Positions 28,898-38,157 of a DNA stretch of 64,000 nt are shown in pieces. The number at the start of each line of letters is the position of its first letter. Position 1 is the first letter of the stretch. The stretch spans positions 1-64,000 of the forward strand of contig NZ_FCON02000004.1 of assembly GCF_001544535.1 (NCBI RefSeq), written 5' to 3'. The stretch is from Caballeronia choica. GTDB lineage: Bacteria; Pseudomonadota; Gammaproteobacteria; Burkholderiales; Burkholderiaceae. The translations under genes were made by a program, and so were the position numbers. Below the pieces are notes generated by a model. It saw only the letters and a list, made by a program, of their open reading frames with translations. It was not told the DNA's origin and searched no databases.

Positions 28898-30718
28898 TCA
28901 GATCGGTTGGGTACGCGCTTCGAGCCACGTCTTCGCCGCGCCGGAAACATGCGGCGAAACGCGCGCGCGCACCGTCGCGTGATACGCGTTGAGCCAGGCG
29001 CGCTCGTCGTCGCGCAGCAGCGACAAGTCGATGCAGCGCGTGTCGATCGGGCAGAGCGTGAGCGTCTCGAATTCGAGGAAATCGCCGAATTCGGTCTTTT
29101 CGGTCGGCTGGTTCAGCACCAGGTTCTCAATGCGGATGCCCCACTTGCCCGGCCGGTAGATGCCCGGCTCGATCGACGTGATCATGCCCTCTTCCATCGC
29201 CGTCCACGGCTCGGCGGGCGCGTAGTGCGAGATCACCTGCGGGCCTTCGTGCACGTTCAGGAAATAGCCGACGCCATGTCCCGTGCCGTGCCCGTAGTCG
29301 GCGCCCGCTTCCCAGATCGGCGCGCGCGCGATCGAATCGAGCATCGGCGAGCGGATGCCGCGCGGGAACTTCGCGCGCGAAAGCGCCATCGTCCCTTTCA
29401 GCACGACGGTGAAATCGCGCTTGTGCTCGGCCGTGATGTTGCCGATCGGCACGACGCGCGTGATGTCGGTCGTGCCGCTCAGGTACTGGCCGCCCGAGTC
29501 GATCAAGAGCAGCCCGTCGCCTTCGATCACCGAATGCGACGCTTCCGTCGCGCGGTAATGCGGCATCGCACCGTTCGCGTTGAAGCCGGCGATCGTCGCG
29601 AAGCTCAGCGTGACGAAACCCGGCCGGCGGGCGCGCGCCGCCGTGAGCTTTTCGTCGATGGTCAGCTCCGTGATCCGCTCGCGGCCGAGCGCGTCTTCGA
29701 ACCACGCGAAGAATTCGGCGAGCGCGGCGCCGTCCTGCTCCATCGTCGCGCGGATGTGCCCGGCTTCCGCCGCCGTCTTGCGCGACTTGGCGAAGGTCGA
29801 CGGATTCACCGCTTCGACGAGCTTGACCGTCGACGACACTTTTTCCAGCAGGCCGAACGTGATGCGGCGCGGGTCGATCAGCAGCGCGGAGCCGGCGGGC
29901 AACGCGCCGAGCGCCTCGGCCGCGCGCGCGTACGGCTCGACGCGCACTTTCTCGCGCGCGAGCGACTCGGCGAGCGCGCCGGGCACCTTGCCATCGGCGA
30001 CGAACAGCACCGCATCGTCGAGCCCGACCAGCGCGTGCGCGACGAACACCGGGTTATAGCTGACGTCGGCACCGCGCAGGTTGAAGAGCCAGGCGAGGTC
30101 GTCGAGCGTGGAGATGAAATGCCACTGCGCGCCTTTCTCCTGCATGACCCGGCGCACTTCGGCCAGCTTCTCGGCGCGCGCCACGCTCGCGTGCGGCGCG
30201 CTGTGCTCGTACACGCCGGCGTCCGGCAAACCGGGGCGCGCGGGCCACACGGAATCCAGCAGGTCGAGGTCCGTGCGCAGCACGATGCCGCGCGCCGTCA
30301 GCGCTTCGGAGAGCGCGCGCGCCGCCGCCACGCCGAGCACGGTGCCATCGACGGCGACCGTCGCGCCCGACGGCACGTTCTGCGCGAGCCAGTCGACATG
30401 CGGCGCGCTCTGCTGCCCGGCCATCATCTTCATCAATCCGACGCCGGTGCCGGCGAGTTGCGCTTCGGCCTGCGTCCAGTAACGGCTGTCGACCCATACG
30501 CCCGCGAAGTCCGCCGTGACGACGAGCGTGCCGACCGAGCCAGTGAATCCCGACAGCCACTGGCGTCCCTGCCAGCGCTCCGGCAAATATTCGGACAAAT
30601 GCGGATCCGCCGATGGAATCAGCACGGCGGCCAGGTTTTCGCGCGCCATCTCGCCGCGCAACAATTCGATGCGTTGGGAGAAAGTCGCTGCGTCGGGGGA
30701 ATCGAGTCGATCGTTCAT
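28898..30718 (-). CDS. M24-family Xaa-Pro aminopeptidase
   Basis: A 606-residue creatinase-fold aminopeptidase. Two N-terminal creatinase-like domains are followed by a metal-binding pita-bread domain. Metal ligands appear in LLIDSGGQYLSGTTDITR (two Asp), GHGTGHGVGYFLNVHEGP (His), and the glutamates in ITSIEPGIY and IRIENLVL. This three-domain, about 600-residue architecture is that of eukaryotic cytosolic aminopeptidase P and its bacterial relatives, larger than E. coli PepP (441). It removes N-terminal residues before proline. Upstream lies a small membrane-protein gene; downstream, the HAD phosphatase. Confidence 0.92.
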   Translation of the reverse strand: MNDRLDSPDAATFSQRIELLRGEMARENLAAVLIPSADPHLSEYLPERWQGRQWLSGFTGSVGTLVVTADFAGVWVDSRYWTQAEAQLAGTGVGLMKMMAGQQSAPHVDWLAQNVPSGATVAVDGTVLGVAAARALSEALTARGIVLRTDLDLLDSVWPARPGLPDAGVYEHSAPHASVARAEKLAEVRRVMQEKGAQWHFISTLDDLAWLFNLRGADVSYNPVFVAHALVGLDDAVLFVADGKVPGALAESLAREKVRVEPYARAAEALGALPAGSALLIDPRRITFGLLEKVSSTVKLVEAVNPSTFAKSRKTAAEAGHIRATMEQDGAALAEFFAWFEDALGRERITELTIDEKLTAARARRPGFVTLSFATIAGFNANGAMPHYRATEASHSVIEGDGLLLIDSGGQYLSGTTDITRVVPIGNITAEHKRDFTVVLKGTMALSRAKFPRGIRSPMLDSIARAPIWEAGADYGHGTGHGVGYFLNVHEGPQVISHYAPAEPWTAMEEGMITSIEPGIYRPGKWGIRIENLVLNQPTEKTEFGDFLEFETLTLCPIDTRCIDLSLLRDDERAWLNAYHATVRARVSPHVSGAAKTWLEARTQPI

Positions 30719-30797
30719 GGAGTCACCTGCCTGATGCCCGCAAGGGCTTGCTTGATGTTTCGACGCGCCGCTCGTGACCGCGCGTCGAAGGGAAAAA

Positions 30798-31070
30798 TCA
30801 GCGCCGCGCCGCCAGACCGACCGTCACGGTCACGAGGACGAGCGCAAAGAGAGAACACGCGAGCCATTCGAGCGTATCGCCGTCGTGATACGCGCCGACG
30901 AGGTTGCCGAACATCCGCGCCAGGACGGTGGCGAGGGCGCCCGCGCCGAGCGCCATCCAGACGCGGCCCGCCAGAGCGGGCCCGACACGCCCCGCGCGCC
31001 GCAGCGGATGCAGCCACCAGCCTGCGAGACCGATGACCGCGCCCAGGAAAATCAGCCCGACCCAACCCAT
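30798..31070 (-). CDS. Small integral membrane protein, unknown function
   Basis: A 90-residue protein starting MGWVGLIFLGAVIGLAGWW. Three hydrophobic helices are visible (about 3-19, 38-52 and 68-86) with a charged stretch HPLRRAGRVG between the first two. The start-up helix faintly recalls GlsB/YeaQ-type membrane proteins, but there is not enough to assign it. It lies 79 bp upstream of the M24 peptidase gene on the same strand and is divergent from the regulator at 31278. Confidence 0.6.
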   Translation of the reverse strand: MGWVGLIFLGAVIGLAGWWLHPLRRAGRVGPALAGRVWMALGAGALATVLARMFGNLVGAYHDGDTLEWLACSLFALVLVTVTVGLAARR

Positions 31071-31277
31071 CAGCGACGCGTCCCGGCCGAATTAAGAGAA
31101 ACCGTATGGGTTGGCGCAGGTGGTTCAACTAGCATTTTCGCTCTCGTCAACTATAGGTAGCAACGCGCCCAAGGCGCAGCGGATGAGTTTAGGGGGCCAG
31201 GTTGGTGATGGCAAGCTCGCGGCCTCTCGCGCGTTTCGGGCCCCTGACCGCTCAGTCCTGCGCACGGCGTCCAACTC

Positions 31278-32039
31278 ATGCGAATCGCCATTATCGACCC
31301 GGACGAACAGCACGCCGATTCCATCGGCGCCGCACTGTCGGCCGGCGGTCACTTTTGCCACTTCTTCCGCACCCCGCCCCTGTTCTTCATGCGGCTGAAG
31401 CGCGAGACCTACGACCTGCTGATTTCGTCCGCCGGTTCGCGCGACATGAGCGGCGCGGAAATCGTCTCACGCGTGCGGGCGCTCGTGCCGCACATGCCGG
31501 TGATCCTGATGTCGGCGAAACCGGGCGAGGCGGATATCGTCGACTGCCTGCGGGCCGGCGCCGACGACTGCGTCACCAAACCGGTGCGCTGCGCCGAGTT
31601 GATCGCCCGCATCGACGCGCTCACGCGCCGCAGCGCCGCGCGGCCCAGCGTGCCGGAGCGTTTCGGCGAATATCTGTTCAACGTGTCTGAGCTGAGCGTG
31701 AGCTTCGGCGGCGAGCGCGTGATGCTGACGCCGAAGGAGTACCGCTTCGCCCATCTGCTGTTTTCGAACCTCGCGCGGCCGATCTCGCGCGGACATATCC
31801 TCGAGATCGTCTGGACGCGCGGCAGCGATATCCAGTCGCGCACGCTCGACACCCACGCCTGCCGTCTGCGCACGAAGCTCAAGCTGCGCCCGGAATACGG
31901 CTACCGGCTGACGCCGCTCTACGCCTACGGCTACCAGCTCGATCGCGTCGAATCGGCGGAAGAAGGGCCCGAACAGCCCGCGCGATGCTCGCCATCCGTT
32001 ATGGCGCCTATAAATGAACAATTCCGAGAAACGCTATAA
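31278..32039 (+). CDS. Atypical OmpR-type response regulator, phospho-acceptor Asp missing
   Basis: A 253-residue regulator with an N-terminal receiver-like domain (1-115) and a C-terminal winged-helix DNA-binding domain (about 130-230; LTPKEYRFAHLLFSNL, SRTLDTHACRLRTKL). The acidic patch (Asp7, Asp9), Ser79 and Lys101 of a receiver are kept. Where the phosphorylated Asp of strand beta-3 should be, YDLLISSAGS has serines (Ser50/Ser51). Asp56 in RDMSG is five positions later and not in the pocket by this alignment. No kinase gene is adjacent; hemA follows 40 bp later. It probably works without classical phosphorylation. Confidence 0.85.
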   Translation: MRIAIIDPDEQHADSIGAALSAGGHFCHFFRTPPLFFMRLKRETYDLLISSAGSRDMSGAEIVSRVRALVPHMPVILMSAKPGEADIVDCLRAGADDCVTKPVRCAELIARIDALTRRSAARPSVPERFGEYLFNVSELSVSFGGERVMLTPKEYRFAHLLFSNLARPISRGHILEIVWTRGSDIQSRTLDTHACRLRTKLKLRPEYGYRLTPLYAYGYQLDRVESAEEGPEQPARCSPSVMAPINEQFRETL

Positions 32040-32040
32040 T
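32035..32040 (+). promoter_or_regulatory. Probable -10 box of hemA
   Basis: A perfect TATAAT ends one base past the regulator stop codon and 40 bp before the hemA start. The -35 region at standard distance (32012-32017, AAATGA) is a poor match, so strength is uncertain. Confidence 0.45.
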
Positions 32041-32079
32041 ATCGGGCTATCTCCAAGGCCATCAGCTTAGGCCCAATAC

Positions 32080-33402
32080 ATGCAGCTCCTCGCGATCGGA
32101 ATCAATCACCACACTGCGCCTGTCGCCCTCCGCGAACGCGTGGCGTTTCCGCTCGAACAGATCAAGCCTGCACTTGGCGCCCTGAAAGACATCTGGCTGG
32201 GGCCGCTCGCGAAGGTATCGCCGGAAGCGGCGATCCTCTCGACCTGCAACCGGACGGAGCTGTACTGCGCCACCGACGACCAGGCCGCCCGCGAAGCCGC
32301 CATCCAGTGGCTGTCGAAATATCACCAACTCCCGGTTTCCGAACTCGCGCCGCACGTCTATGCGCTGCCGCAGGGTGAGGCAGTGCGGCACGCGTTCCGG
32401 GTAGCGTCGGGGCTCGATTCAATGGTGCTCGGCGAGACGCAAATTGTCGGACAGATGAAAGATGCCGTGCGCACGGCGTCCGAAGCCGGCGCGCTCGGCA
32501 CCTATCTGAACCAGTTGTTCCAGCGCACCTTCGCCGTCGCGAAGGAAGTCCGCACGACGACGGAAATCGGGGCGCAATCGGTATCGATGGCGGCGGCCGC
32601 CGTGCGCCTCGCGCAGCGCATCTTCGAGAACATTTCGGGCCAGCGCGTGCTGTTCATCGGCGCGGGCGAGATGATCGAACTCTGCGCGACGCACTTCGCC
32701 GCGCAAAGTCCGCGTGAACTGGTCGTGGCGAACCGCACCGCCGAGCGCGGCGAAAAGCTCGCCGGGCGCTTCAACGGCCGGGCGATCCCGCTCTCCGACC
32801 TGCCCGCGCGGATGCACGAATTCGACATCATCGTGTCGTGCACGGCTTCCACGCTGCCGATCATCGGGCTGGGCGCTGTCGAGCGCGCGGTGCGCGCGCG
32901 CCGTCACCGGCCGATCTTCATGGTCGACCTCGCCGTGCCGCGCGACATCGAACCGGAAGTCGGCAAGCTGAACGACGTGTTCCTGTACACCGTCGACGAT
33001 CTCGGTTCGATCGTGCGCGAAGGCAACGCGTCGCGGCAGGCGGCGGTTGCGCAGGCCGAAGCGATCATCGAGACGCGGGTGCAGAATTTCATGCAATGGC
33101 TCGATGCGCGCAGCATCGTGCCGGTGATTCGCCACATGCACACGCAGGCCGACGCGCTGCGGCGCGCCGAAGTCGAACGCGCGCGCAAGCTGCTCGCGCG
33201 CGGCGACGACCCGGCGGCGGTGCTCGAAGCGCTGTCGCAATCGCTGACGAACAAGCTGATTCACGGCCCGACGCATGCGCTGAACCGCGCGAGCCGCGAA
33301 AACCGCGACCAGCTCATCGACCTGATGGGCGGCTTCTACAAGCACGGCGGCACGCTGCCCGACCCGTCCGACTCAGGCTCGTCCGGCAATTCAGGCCGTT
33401 AG
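32080..33402 (+). CDS. hemA: Glutamyl-tRNA reductase
   Basis: A 440-residue NADPH-dependent enzyme that makes glutamate-1-semialdehyde from glutamyl-tRNA, the first committed step of haem synthesis by the C5 route. The nucleophile is Cys56 in [29 protein letters not shown] (near 107-123) is the conserved catalytic-domain segment. The NADPH domain shows VLFIGAGEM, and [12 protein letters not shown] plus the C-terminal dimerisation helix complete the protein. It starts the hemA-prfA-prmC row found in many proteobacteria. Confidence 0.96.
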   Translation: MQLLAIGINHHTAPVALRERVAFPLEQIKPALGALKDIWLGPLAKVSPEAAILSTCNRTELYCATDDQAAREAAIQWLSKYHQLPVSELAPHVYALPQGEAVRHAFRVASGLDSMVLGETQIVGQMKDAVRTASEAGALGTYLNQLFQRTFAVAKEVRTTTEIGAQSVSMAAAAVRLAQRIFENISGQRVLFIGAGEMIELCATHFAAQSPRELVVANRTAERGEKLAGRFNGRAIPLSDLPARMHEFDIIVSCTASTLPIIGLGAVERAVRARRHRPIFMVDLAVPRDIEPEVGKLNDVFLYTVDDLGSIVREGNASRQAAVAQAEAIIETRVQNFMQWLDARSIVPVIRHMHTQADALRRAEVERARKLLARGDDPAAVLEALSQSLTNKLIHGPTHALNRASRENRDQLIDLMGGFYKHGGTLPDPSDSGSSGNSGR

Positions 33403-33499
33403 CGGCCTATTCCTTGCTCCTCCTGTTGCTCCGCGGCTTTAAAACGCGGACGCTTCCTTCACAGCACATTTCTGCGGAGCCACGCTCCACTCCCGCCCG

Positions 33500-34582
33500 A
33501 TGAAAACGAGCATGCAAAGCAAGCTCGACCAGCTTGCAAGACGGCTGGCCGATCTCACTGGTCTGTTAAGCCACGAGGATGCAACCTCGGACATGGACCA
33601 GTATCGGAAGCTCACGCGCGAACACGCGGAAATCGGTCCGATCGTCGAGCAATACGGGCTCTGGCGCCAGGCGCTCACCGACGAAGCCACCGCGCAGGAC
33701 CTGCTCGCCGATCCGTCGATGCGCGATTTCGCCGAAGATGAAATCGGCGAGGCGCGCACGCGCATGGCAAAGATCGAAAGCGACCTGCAGACGATGCTGC
33801 TGCCGAAAGACCCGAACGACGAGCGCAATATCTTCATCGAAATCCGCGCGGGTACCGGCGGCGATGAGTCGGCGCTGTTCGCGGGCGACCTGCTGCGCAT
33901 GTATCTGCGCTATGCGGAGCGCAACCGCTGGTCGGTCGAGACGATGTCGGAAAGCGAATCCGATCTCGGCGGCTACAAGGAAGTCATCGTGCGGATCGCC
34001 GGTCAGGGCGCCTATTCGCGGCTCAAGTTCGAATCGGGCGGACATCGCGTGCAGCGCGTCCCCGCAACCGAAACGCAGGGGCGCATCCATACGTCGGCGT
34101 GCACGGTCGCGGTGATGCCGGAAGCCGACGAAATCAGCGAAGTCGTGATCAATCCGGCGGATTTGCGCATCGATACGTTTCGCGCGTCGGGCGCGGGTGG
34201 CCAGCACATCAACAAGACCGATTCCGCCGTGCGCGTGACGCACTTGCCGACGGGAATCGTCGTCGAATGCCAGGACGACCGCTCGCAGCACAAGAACAAG
34301 GATCGCGCGCTGAAGGTGCTCGCCGCACGCATCAAGGACAAGCAGTCTCACGAGCAGCACGCGAAGGAAGCCGCGACGCGCAAGAGCCTGATCGGCTCGG
34401 GCGACCGGTCGGAGCGGATTCGCACGTACAACTTCCCGCAGGGGCGGATGACCGATCATCGGATCAACCTGACGCTCTACAAGCTCGACGCCATCATGGA
34501 CGGCGATCTCGAGGAACTGATCGGCGCGCTCGCGAGCGAGCATCAGGCCGAGTTGCTGGCGGCGCTCGGGGATGCGGAGTGA
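33500..34582 (+). CDS. prfA: Peptide chain release factor 1
   Basis: A 360-residue class I release factor reading UAA and UAG. The codon-recognition tripeptide PAT is in [13 protein letters not shown]. The GGQ motif that triggers peptidyl-tRNA hydrolysis is in [16 protein letters not shown]. Its glutamine is the methylation target of PrmC, encoded next. The start may be 33500 or the fifth codon at 33512 (MQSKLDQL); both give family-like lengths. Its stop overlaps the GTG start of prmC. Confidence 0.96.
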   Translation: MKTSMQSKLDQLARRLADLTGLLSHEDATSDMDQYRKLTREHAEIGPIVEQYGLWRQALTDEATAQDLLADPSMRDFAEDEIGEARTRMAKIESDLQTMLLPKDPNDERNIFIEIRAGTGGDESALFAGDLLRMYLRYAERNRWSVETMSESESDLGGYKEVIVRIAGQGAYSRLKFESGGHRVQRVPATETQGRIHTSACTVAVMPEADEISEVVINPADLRIDTFRASGAGGQHINKTDSAVRVTHLPTGIVVECQDDRSQHKNKDRALKVLAARIKDKQSHEQHAKEAATRKSLIGSGDRSERIRTYNFPQGRMTDHRINLTLYKLDAIMDGDLEELIGALASEHQAELLAALGDAE

Positions 34583-35415
34583 CGACGGTTGCCGACCTGC
34601 TGCGCGCGTCGCCGCTCGCCGCGCTGGAAACGCGGATTCTGCTGACACGCGTGCTCGGCTGGCGGCGCACGGAACTGATCACGCGCGATCACGAACCGCT
34701 CGACGCGATCGCAATCGCGCAATATCGGGCGCTGGAAGCGCGCCGCGCGAAAGGCGAGCCCATCGCGCAACTGGTCGGGTCGCGCGAGTTCTTCGGGCTC
34801 GACTTCGAAGTGACGCCCGACGTCCTGATTCCGCGACCGGAAACCGAACTGCTGGTGGAAACCGCGCTCGCCCGGCTGGTCGGCGTTGAAAATCCCCGCA
34901 TTCTCGATCTCGGCACAGGCAGCGGCGCAATTGCCGTCGCGCTGGCTTCCGCACGCGGCGACGCGCAAGTCTGGGCGGTGGATCAATCGGCGGCGGCGCT
35001 GACGGTGGCCGAACGCAACGCCGCGAACCTGCTCGATCCGGCGCGTCCGGGCGGCGCGCTCACGTTCGTGCGAAGCAACTGGACCCAGGCGCTCGATCCG
35101 TCGCTGCGATTCGACATGATCGTCAGCAACCCGCCGTACATCGCCGACAACGACCCGCATCTCGAACAAGGCGACCTGCGTTTCGAGCCCCGCGCCGCGC
35201 TCACCGACGACGCCGACGGCCTCTCCGCGATCCGCGCGATCGTCCAGGACGCGCCATGCTTCCTCGTGCCGGACGGCGCGCTCTGGCTTGAACACGGCTA
35301 CGACCAGGCGGCGCAAGTCCGCGCGCTGCTCACCGCGCGCGGCTTCGCCGAAGTGCGCTCGGCAACCGACATCGCCGGCATCGAACGCATCAGCGGCGGC
35401 GTTCTCACGGCCTGA
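34579..35415 (+). CDS. prmC: Release factor N5-glutamine methyltransferase
   Basis: A 278-residue SAM-dependent methyltransferase that methylates the GGQ glutamine of release factors. SAM-binding [16 protein letters not shown] (near 113) and the active NPPY in [12 protein letters not shown] are intact. An N-terminal helical substrate-recognition domain precedes them ([17 protein letters not shown]). The GTG start at 34579 overlaps the prfA stop by four bases, which implies translational coupling of enzyme and substrate. The longer upstream reading is a shadow of prfA. Confidence 0.95.
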   Translation: MTTVADLLRASPLAALETRILLTRVLGWRRTELITRDHEPLDAIAIAQYRALEARRAKGEPIAQLVGSREFFGLDFEVTPDVLIPRPETELLVETALARLVGVENPRILDLGTGSGAIAVALASARGDAQVWAVDQSAAALTVAERNAANLLDPARPGGALTFVRSNWTQALDPSLRFDMIVSNPPYIADNDPHLEQGDLRFEPRAALTDDADGLSAIRAIVQDAPCFLVPDGALWLEHGYDQAAQVRALLTARGFAEVRSATDIAGIERISGGVLTA

Positions 35416-35427
35416 GCAGCAGCCCAA

Positions 35428-35456
35428 AAGCGGCCGCAGAACCCGCACGGCCGCTT
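35428..35456 (+). terminator. Hairpin after prmC
   Basis: AAGCGGCCG (35428-35436) and CGGCCGCTT (35448-35456) form a 9-bp stem with an 11-base loop, 12 bp after the prmC stop. There is no U-run. A TATCAT hexamer at 35480-35485 may be the -10 box for grxD. Confidence 0.4.
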
Positions 35457-35536
35457 CAACCCGTGGTAACGAAATCCGCTATCATTTCACTCTAATTCCG
35501 TACAACCGCAAGACAAAACCTCCCCGCAGGAACGCC

Positions 35537-35848
35537 ATGGACACGCAAGAACGCATCAAGCAGATCGTCGATCAAAACCCGGTCGTCCTTTTCATGAAAG
35601 GCACGGCGCAGTTCCCGATGTGCGGTTTCTCGGGCCGCGCAATCCAGGTCCTGAAGGCATGCGGCGTCGACAACATCACCACCGTCAACGTGCTCGAAGA
35701 CGATGGCGTCCGCCAGGGCATCAAGGAATTCTCGAACTGGCCGACCATTCCGCAGCTTTACGTGAACGGCGAGTTCATCGGCGGCTCGGACATCATGATG
35801 GAGATGTATCAGTCGGGCGAACTGCAGCAACTGTTCGCCGCCGCCTGA
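35537..35848 (+). CDS. grxD: Monothiol glutaredoxin Grx4/GrxD
   Basis: A 103-residue monothiol glutaredoxin. The active site CGFS is in FPMCGFSGRA (near residue 29), preceded by the glutathione/cluster-binding Lys in FMKGT. WPTIPQLYVNGEFIGG holds the cis-proline loop. Proteins of this class bind a [2Fe-2S] cluster with glutathione and serve in iron-sulfur delivery. The ATG at 35537 gives the family length. It is followed 13 bp later by ubiX. Confidence 0.95.
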   Translation: MDTQERIKQIVDQNPVVLFMKGTAQFPMCGFSGRAIQVLKACGVDNITTVNVLEDDGVRQGIKEFSNWPTIPQLYVNGEFIGGSDIMMEMYQSGELQQLFAAA

Positions 35849-35861
35849 TCTTCGCCGCCAC

Positions 35862-36461
35862 GTGAGCGCGCCCGCTGCCGTGCCGCGACGGCTGATCGTC
35901 GCCATCACCGGAGCAACGGGCGCCATCTACGGCGTGCGCCTGCTCGAGACGCTGCGGCGTCTCGGCGCAGTCGAAACGCATCTGCTGGTCTCTACCGCTG
36001 GCTGGCTCAATATCCAGCACGAACTCGAACTCGACAAGGCCGCCGTCCACGCGCTCGCCGACGTCGTGCACAGCGTTCGCGACGTCGGCGCGAGCATCGC
36101 TTCGGGATCGTTCGCCACCGACGGCATGATCGTCGCGCCCTGCTCGATGAAGACGCTCGCCAGCGTCGCGCACGGCCTCTCAGACAACCTCATCACCCGC
36201 GCCGCCGATGTCGTCCTCAAGGAGCGTCGCCGGCTCGTCCTGCTGGTGCGCGAGACGCCGTTCAATCTCGCGCATCTGCGAAACATGACCGCCGTGACCG
36301 AAATGGGCGGCGTGATTTTCCCGCCGATGCCGGCGTTTTATCATCGGCCGGCGTCGATCGACGAAATGGTCGATCACACGGTCGAGCGAGTCATCGACAT
36401 GTTCGCGCTCCGCGCCCCCGCCGCTGCCGAATGGCGTGGCATGCGCGGCGAGACGGATTGA
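35862..36461 (+). CDS. ubiX: Flavin prenyltransferase UbiX
   Basis: A 199-residue flavoprotein that adds dimethylallyl to FMN, making the prenylated flavin cofactor of the decarboxylase UbiD. Signature segments are VAITGATGAIYGVRLLE, the serine-rich IASGSFATDGMIVAPCSMKTLA, LVRETPFNLAHLRNM and MPAFYHRP. The start is GTG at 35862, 13 bp after grxD. Ubiquinone synthesis links it to the UbiH-like gene at 18458. UbiD is not in this window. Confidence 0.95.
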   Translation: MSAPAAVPRRLIVAITGATGAIYGVRLLETLRRLGAVETHLLVSTAGWLNIQHELELDKAAVHALADVVHSVRDVGASIASGSFATDGMIVAPCSMKTLASVAHGLSDNLITRAADVVLKERRRLVLLVRETPFNLAHLRNMTAVTEMGGVIFPPMPAFYHRPASIDEMVDHTVERVIDMFALRAPAAAEWRGMRGETD

Positions 36462-36555
36462 CAACGTAAGCGACACAATTCGTTGCCCGGGCGCCCATTT
36501 ATCAATGAGGCGGCGACGCCTATATTGATGGCAATCCCCCTTGAGGCTTGCTGCA

Positions 36556-37341
36556 ATGTCCCGACTTCCCACGGTTTTCATCTCGCACGGCGCGCCGACG
36601 CTGCCTATCGACCCGTCGATGCCGTCCGCCGAATTCGCGAGCCTCGCTGATCAGTTGCCGCGTCCGCGCGCGATTTTGATGCTCTCGGCGCACTGGGGCA
36701 CGGCGCGGCCGGTCGCGAGCATCGCGACGCGGCCTGAAACCATCCATGATTTCTACGGCTTCCCGCGCGCGCTCTACGAACTGCGCTATCCGGCGCCGGG
36801 TGCGCCCGAACTCGGCAATCGCGCGGCCGAATTGCTGAACGCCGCAGGCATTCCCGCAGCGACGGACGAATACGGCTTCGACCACGGCGCCTGGGTGCCG
36901 CTGTTGCTGATGTTTCCAGAGGCCGATGTGCCGGTCGCTCAATTGTCGATCCAGCCGCGCCTGGATGCCACGCATCACTACCGCGTCGGCCGCGCGCTGC
37001 GTGATTTACGCGATGAAGGCGTGATGATCGTCGGCTCGGGACAAATCACGCATAACCTACGCGCCGCCGATTTCGGCGCGGGTCCGGAAGATGCCGACCC
37101 GCGCGTGACCGAGTTCACCGACTGGTTCGAGGCGCGACTTGCCGAGCGCGACATCGACGCGTTGCTCGACTACCGCCGCCGCGCGCCCCACGCGGTCCTG
37201 ATGCACCCGACGGACGAGCATCTGTTGCCCGTGTTCAGCGCACTCGGCGCGGCCAGCGACGACTTCACGCTCGGAATCCAGTCGCTGGGAACGTTCCAGA
37301 AGACGCTCGCGATGACCAACTACGTGTTCGGCGACGCCTGA
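36556..37341 (+). CDS. DODA-type extradiol aromatic ring-opening dioxygenase family protein
   Basis: A 261-residue class III (LigB-type) extradiol dioxygenase homologue, related to plant DOPA dioxygenase and E. coli YgiD/DodA. Metal-site histidines appear in VFISHGAPTLPID, SAHWGTARP and GFDHGAWVPLLLMFP, and a conserved late segment is IVGSGQITHNLR. It probably cleaves a catechol ring between C4 and C5 using Fe(II) or Zn(II), but the substrate is unknown. The ATG at 36556 (MSRLPTVFISHG) is used since the five codons upstream look leader-like. Confidence 0.85.
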   Translation: MSRLPTVFISHGAPTLPIDPSMPSAEFASLADQLPRPRAILMLSAHWGTARPVASIATRPETIHDFYGFPRALYELRYPAPGAPELGNRAAELLNAAGIPAATDEYGFDHGAWVPLLLMFPEADVPVAQLSIQPRLDATHHYRVGRALRDLRDEGVMIVGSGQITHNLRAADFGAGPEDADPRVTEFTDWFEARLAERDIDALLDYRRRAPHAVLMHPTDEHLLPVFSALGAASDDFTLGIQSLGTFQKTLAMTNYVFGDA

Positions 37342-37690
37342 TCGTTTCTGGTGGGTTTTTCCCCCTGAAGAGCAAATCCGACGGCGCCGGTTTCGGCATC
37401 CGTGAGCGCGACGGCAATGACTCGGCGCCCGTTTTTCCTCGTCTCAAAATGCGAGGGCGCGTGACGGTTGTGGGTCGCAAAGCCACGCCCATCGGGCATC
37501 CGGCAAAACGCCTGCCGCCAGGCGCAACCCAACGAAAAGGCGCGTAACCCACCGGTTGCACCCGCACTTTGCAGACGGAAACCAAAGCAAAGCAGCAAAA
37601 AATGCGTCGTGCCTACAAAAACACGATCGAATATGCAAGCGTCATAAGCAGATTCGGCGCGAATCTCAAAAATGCCCCTTCGGTCTGGTC
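37342..37690. other. Intergenic stretch without a supported gene
   Basis: Between the dioxygenase stop and the cspA promoter lie about 350 bases. A 92-codon open frame on the minus strand (37320-37598) is possible but has no recognised domain and no clear ribosome site. Base composition falls from GC-rich to AT-rich across this stretch. Confidence 0.4.
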
Positions 37691-37697
37691 GGATTTA

Positions 37698-37726
37698 TTG
37701 ACCTTCCGATTGTTTCGCCGTATAAA
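37698..37726 (+). promoter_or_regulatory. cspA promoter
   Basis: TTGACC (37698-37703) and TATAAA (37721-37726) are spaced by exactly 17 bases, a near-consensus sigma-70 promoter. It would start transcription near 37733, about 140 bases before the cspA ATG. Confidence 0.75.
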
Positions 37727-37732
37727 CCTTCT

Positions 37733-37872
37733 TGCAGGATTTCAAGTGGCGAGTGAATTGGTCTTTCGTAGTTCGCCCATCACGGTACTCCGGTTGGTCC
37801 CATTGCCCCTTCCTTGATTTTCATGCACACCCGGGCTTCGGCCTTATTCAACATTCTTCAGGAACAAGTAAC
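37733..37872 (+). promoter_or_regulatory. Long 5' leader of cspA mRNA
   Basis: The predicted untranslated leader is about 140 bases, close to the 159-base E. coli cspA leader that folds as a temperature-sensing element. The sequence ends with AACATTCTTCAGGAACAAGT before the ATG, giving an AGGA ribosome site. Leader length is inferred from the promoter; structural switching is inferred from the family. Confidence 0.5.
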
Positions 37873-38076
37873 ATGGAAACCGGTACCGTCAAGTGGTTCA
37901 ATGACGCAAAGGGCTTTGGCTTCATCACGCCGGACGGCGGCGGCGAAGATCTGTTCGCCCATTTCTCGGAAATTCGCGTGGAAGGCTTCAAGACGCTTCA
38001 GGAAAACCAAAAGGTTACCTTCGAAGTGAAGACCGGCCCGAAGGGCAAGCAAGCTGCAAACATCAAGCCGGCCTAA
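37873..38076 (+). CDS. cspA: Cold-shock protein CspA family
   Basis: A 67-residue single cold-shock domain that binds single-stranded RNA/DNA and acts as an RNA chaperone. RNP1 is KGFGFIT (residues 15-21) and RNP2 is DLFAHFSEI. It has a near-consensus promoter, a long AT-rich leader and a strong terminator of its own, so it is a monocistronic gene, as is usual for major Csp proteins. Confidence 0.96.
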   Translation: METGTVKWFNDAKGFGFITPDGGGEDLFAHFSEIRVEGFKTLQENQKVTFEVKTGPKGKQAANIKPA

Positions 38077-38096
38077 GGTCGCTTGAGTTGCACACG

Positions 38097-38123
38097 AAAA
38101 ACCCCGCTTCGGCGGGGTTTTTT
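38097..38123 (+). terminator. Intrinsic terminator after cspA
   Basis: CCCCGC (38102-38107), a TTCG tetraloop and GCGGGG (38112-38117) are flanked by A5 and T6. Both strands have a U-run, so it also serves the convergent Hsp70-like gene. Confidence 0.93.
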
Positions 38124-38157
38124 GTTTTCTGCGTTGTTTTCCGCGACGCCTGGGCGT

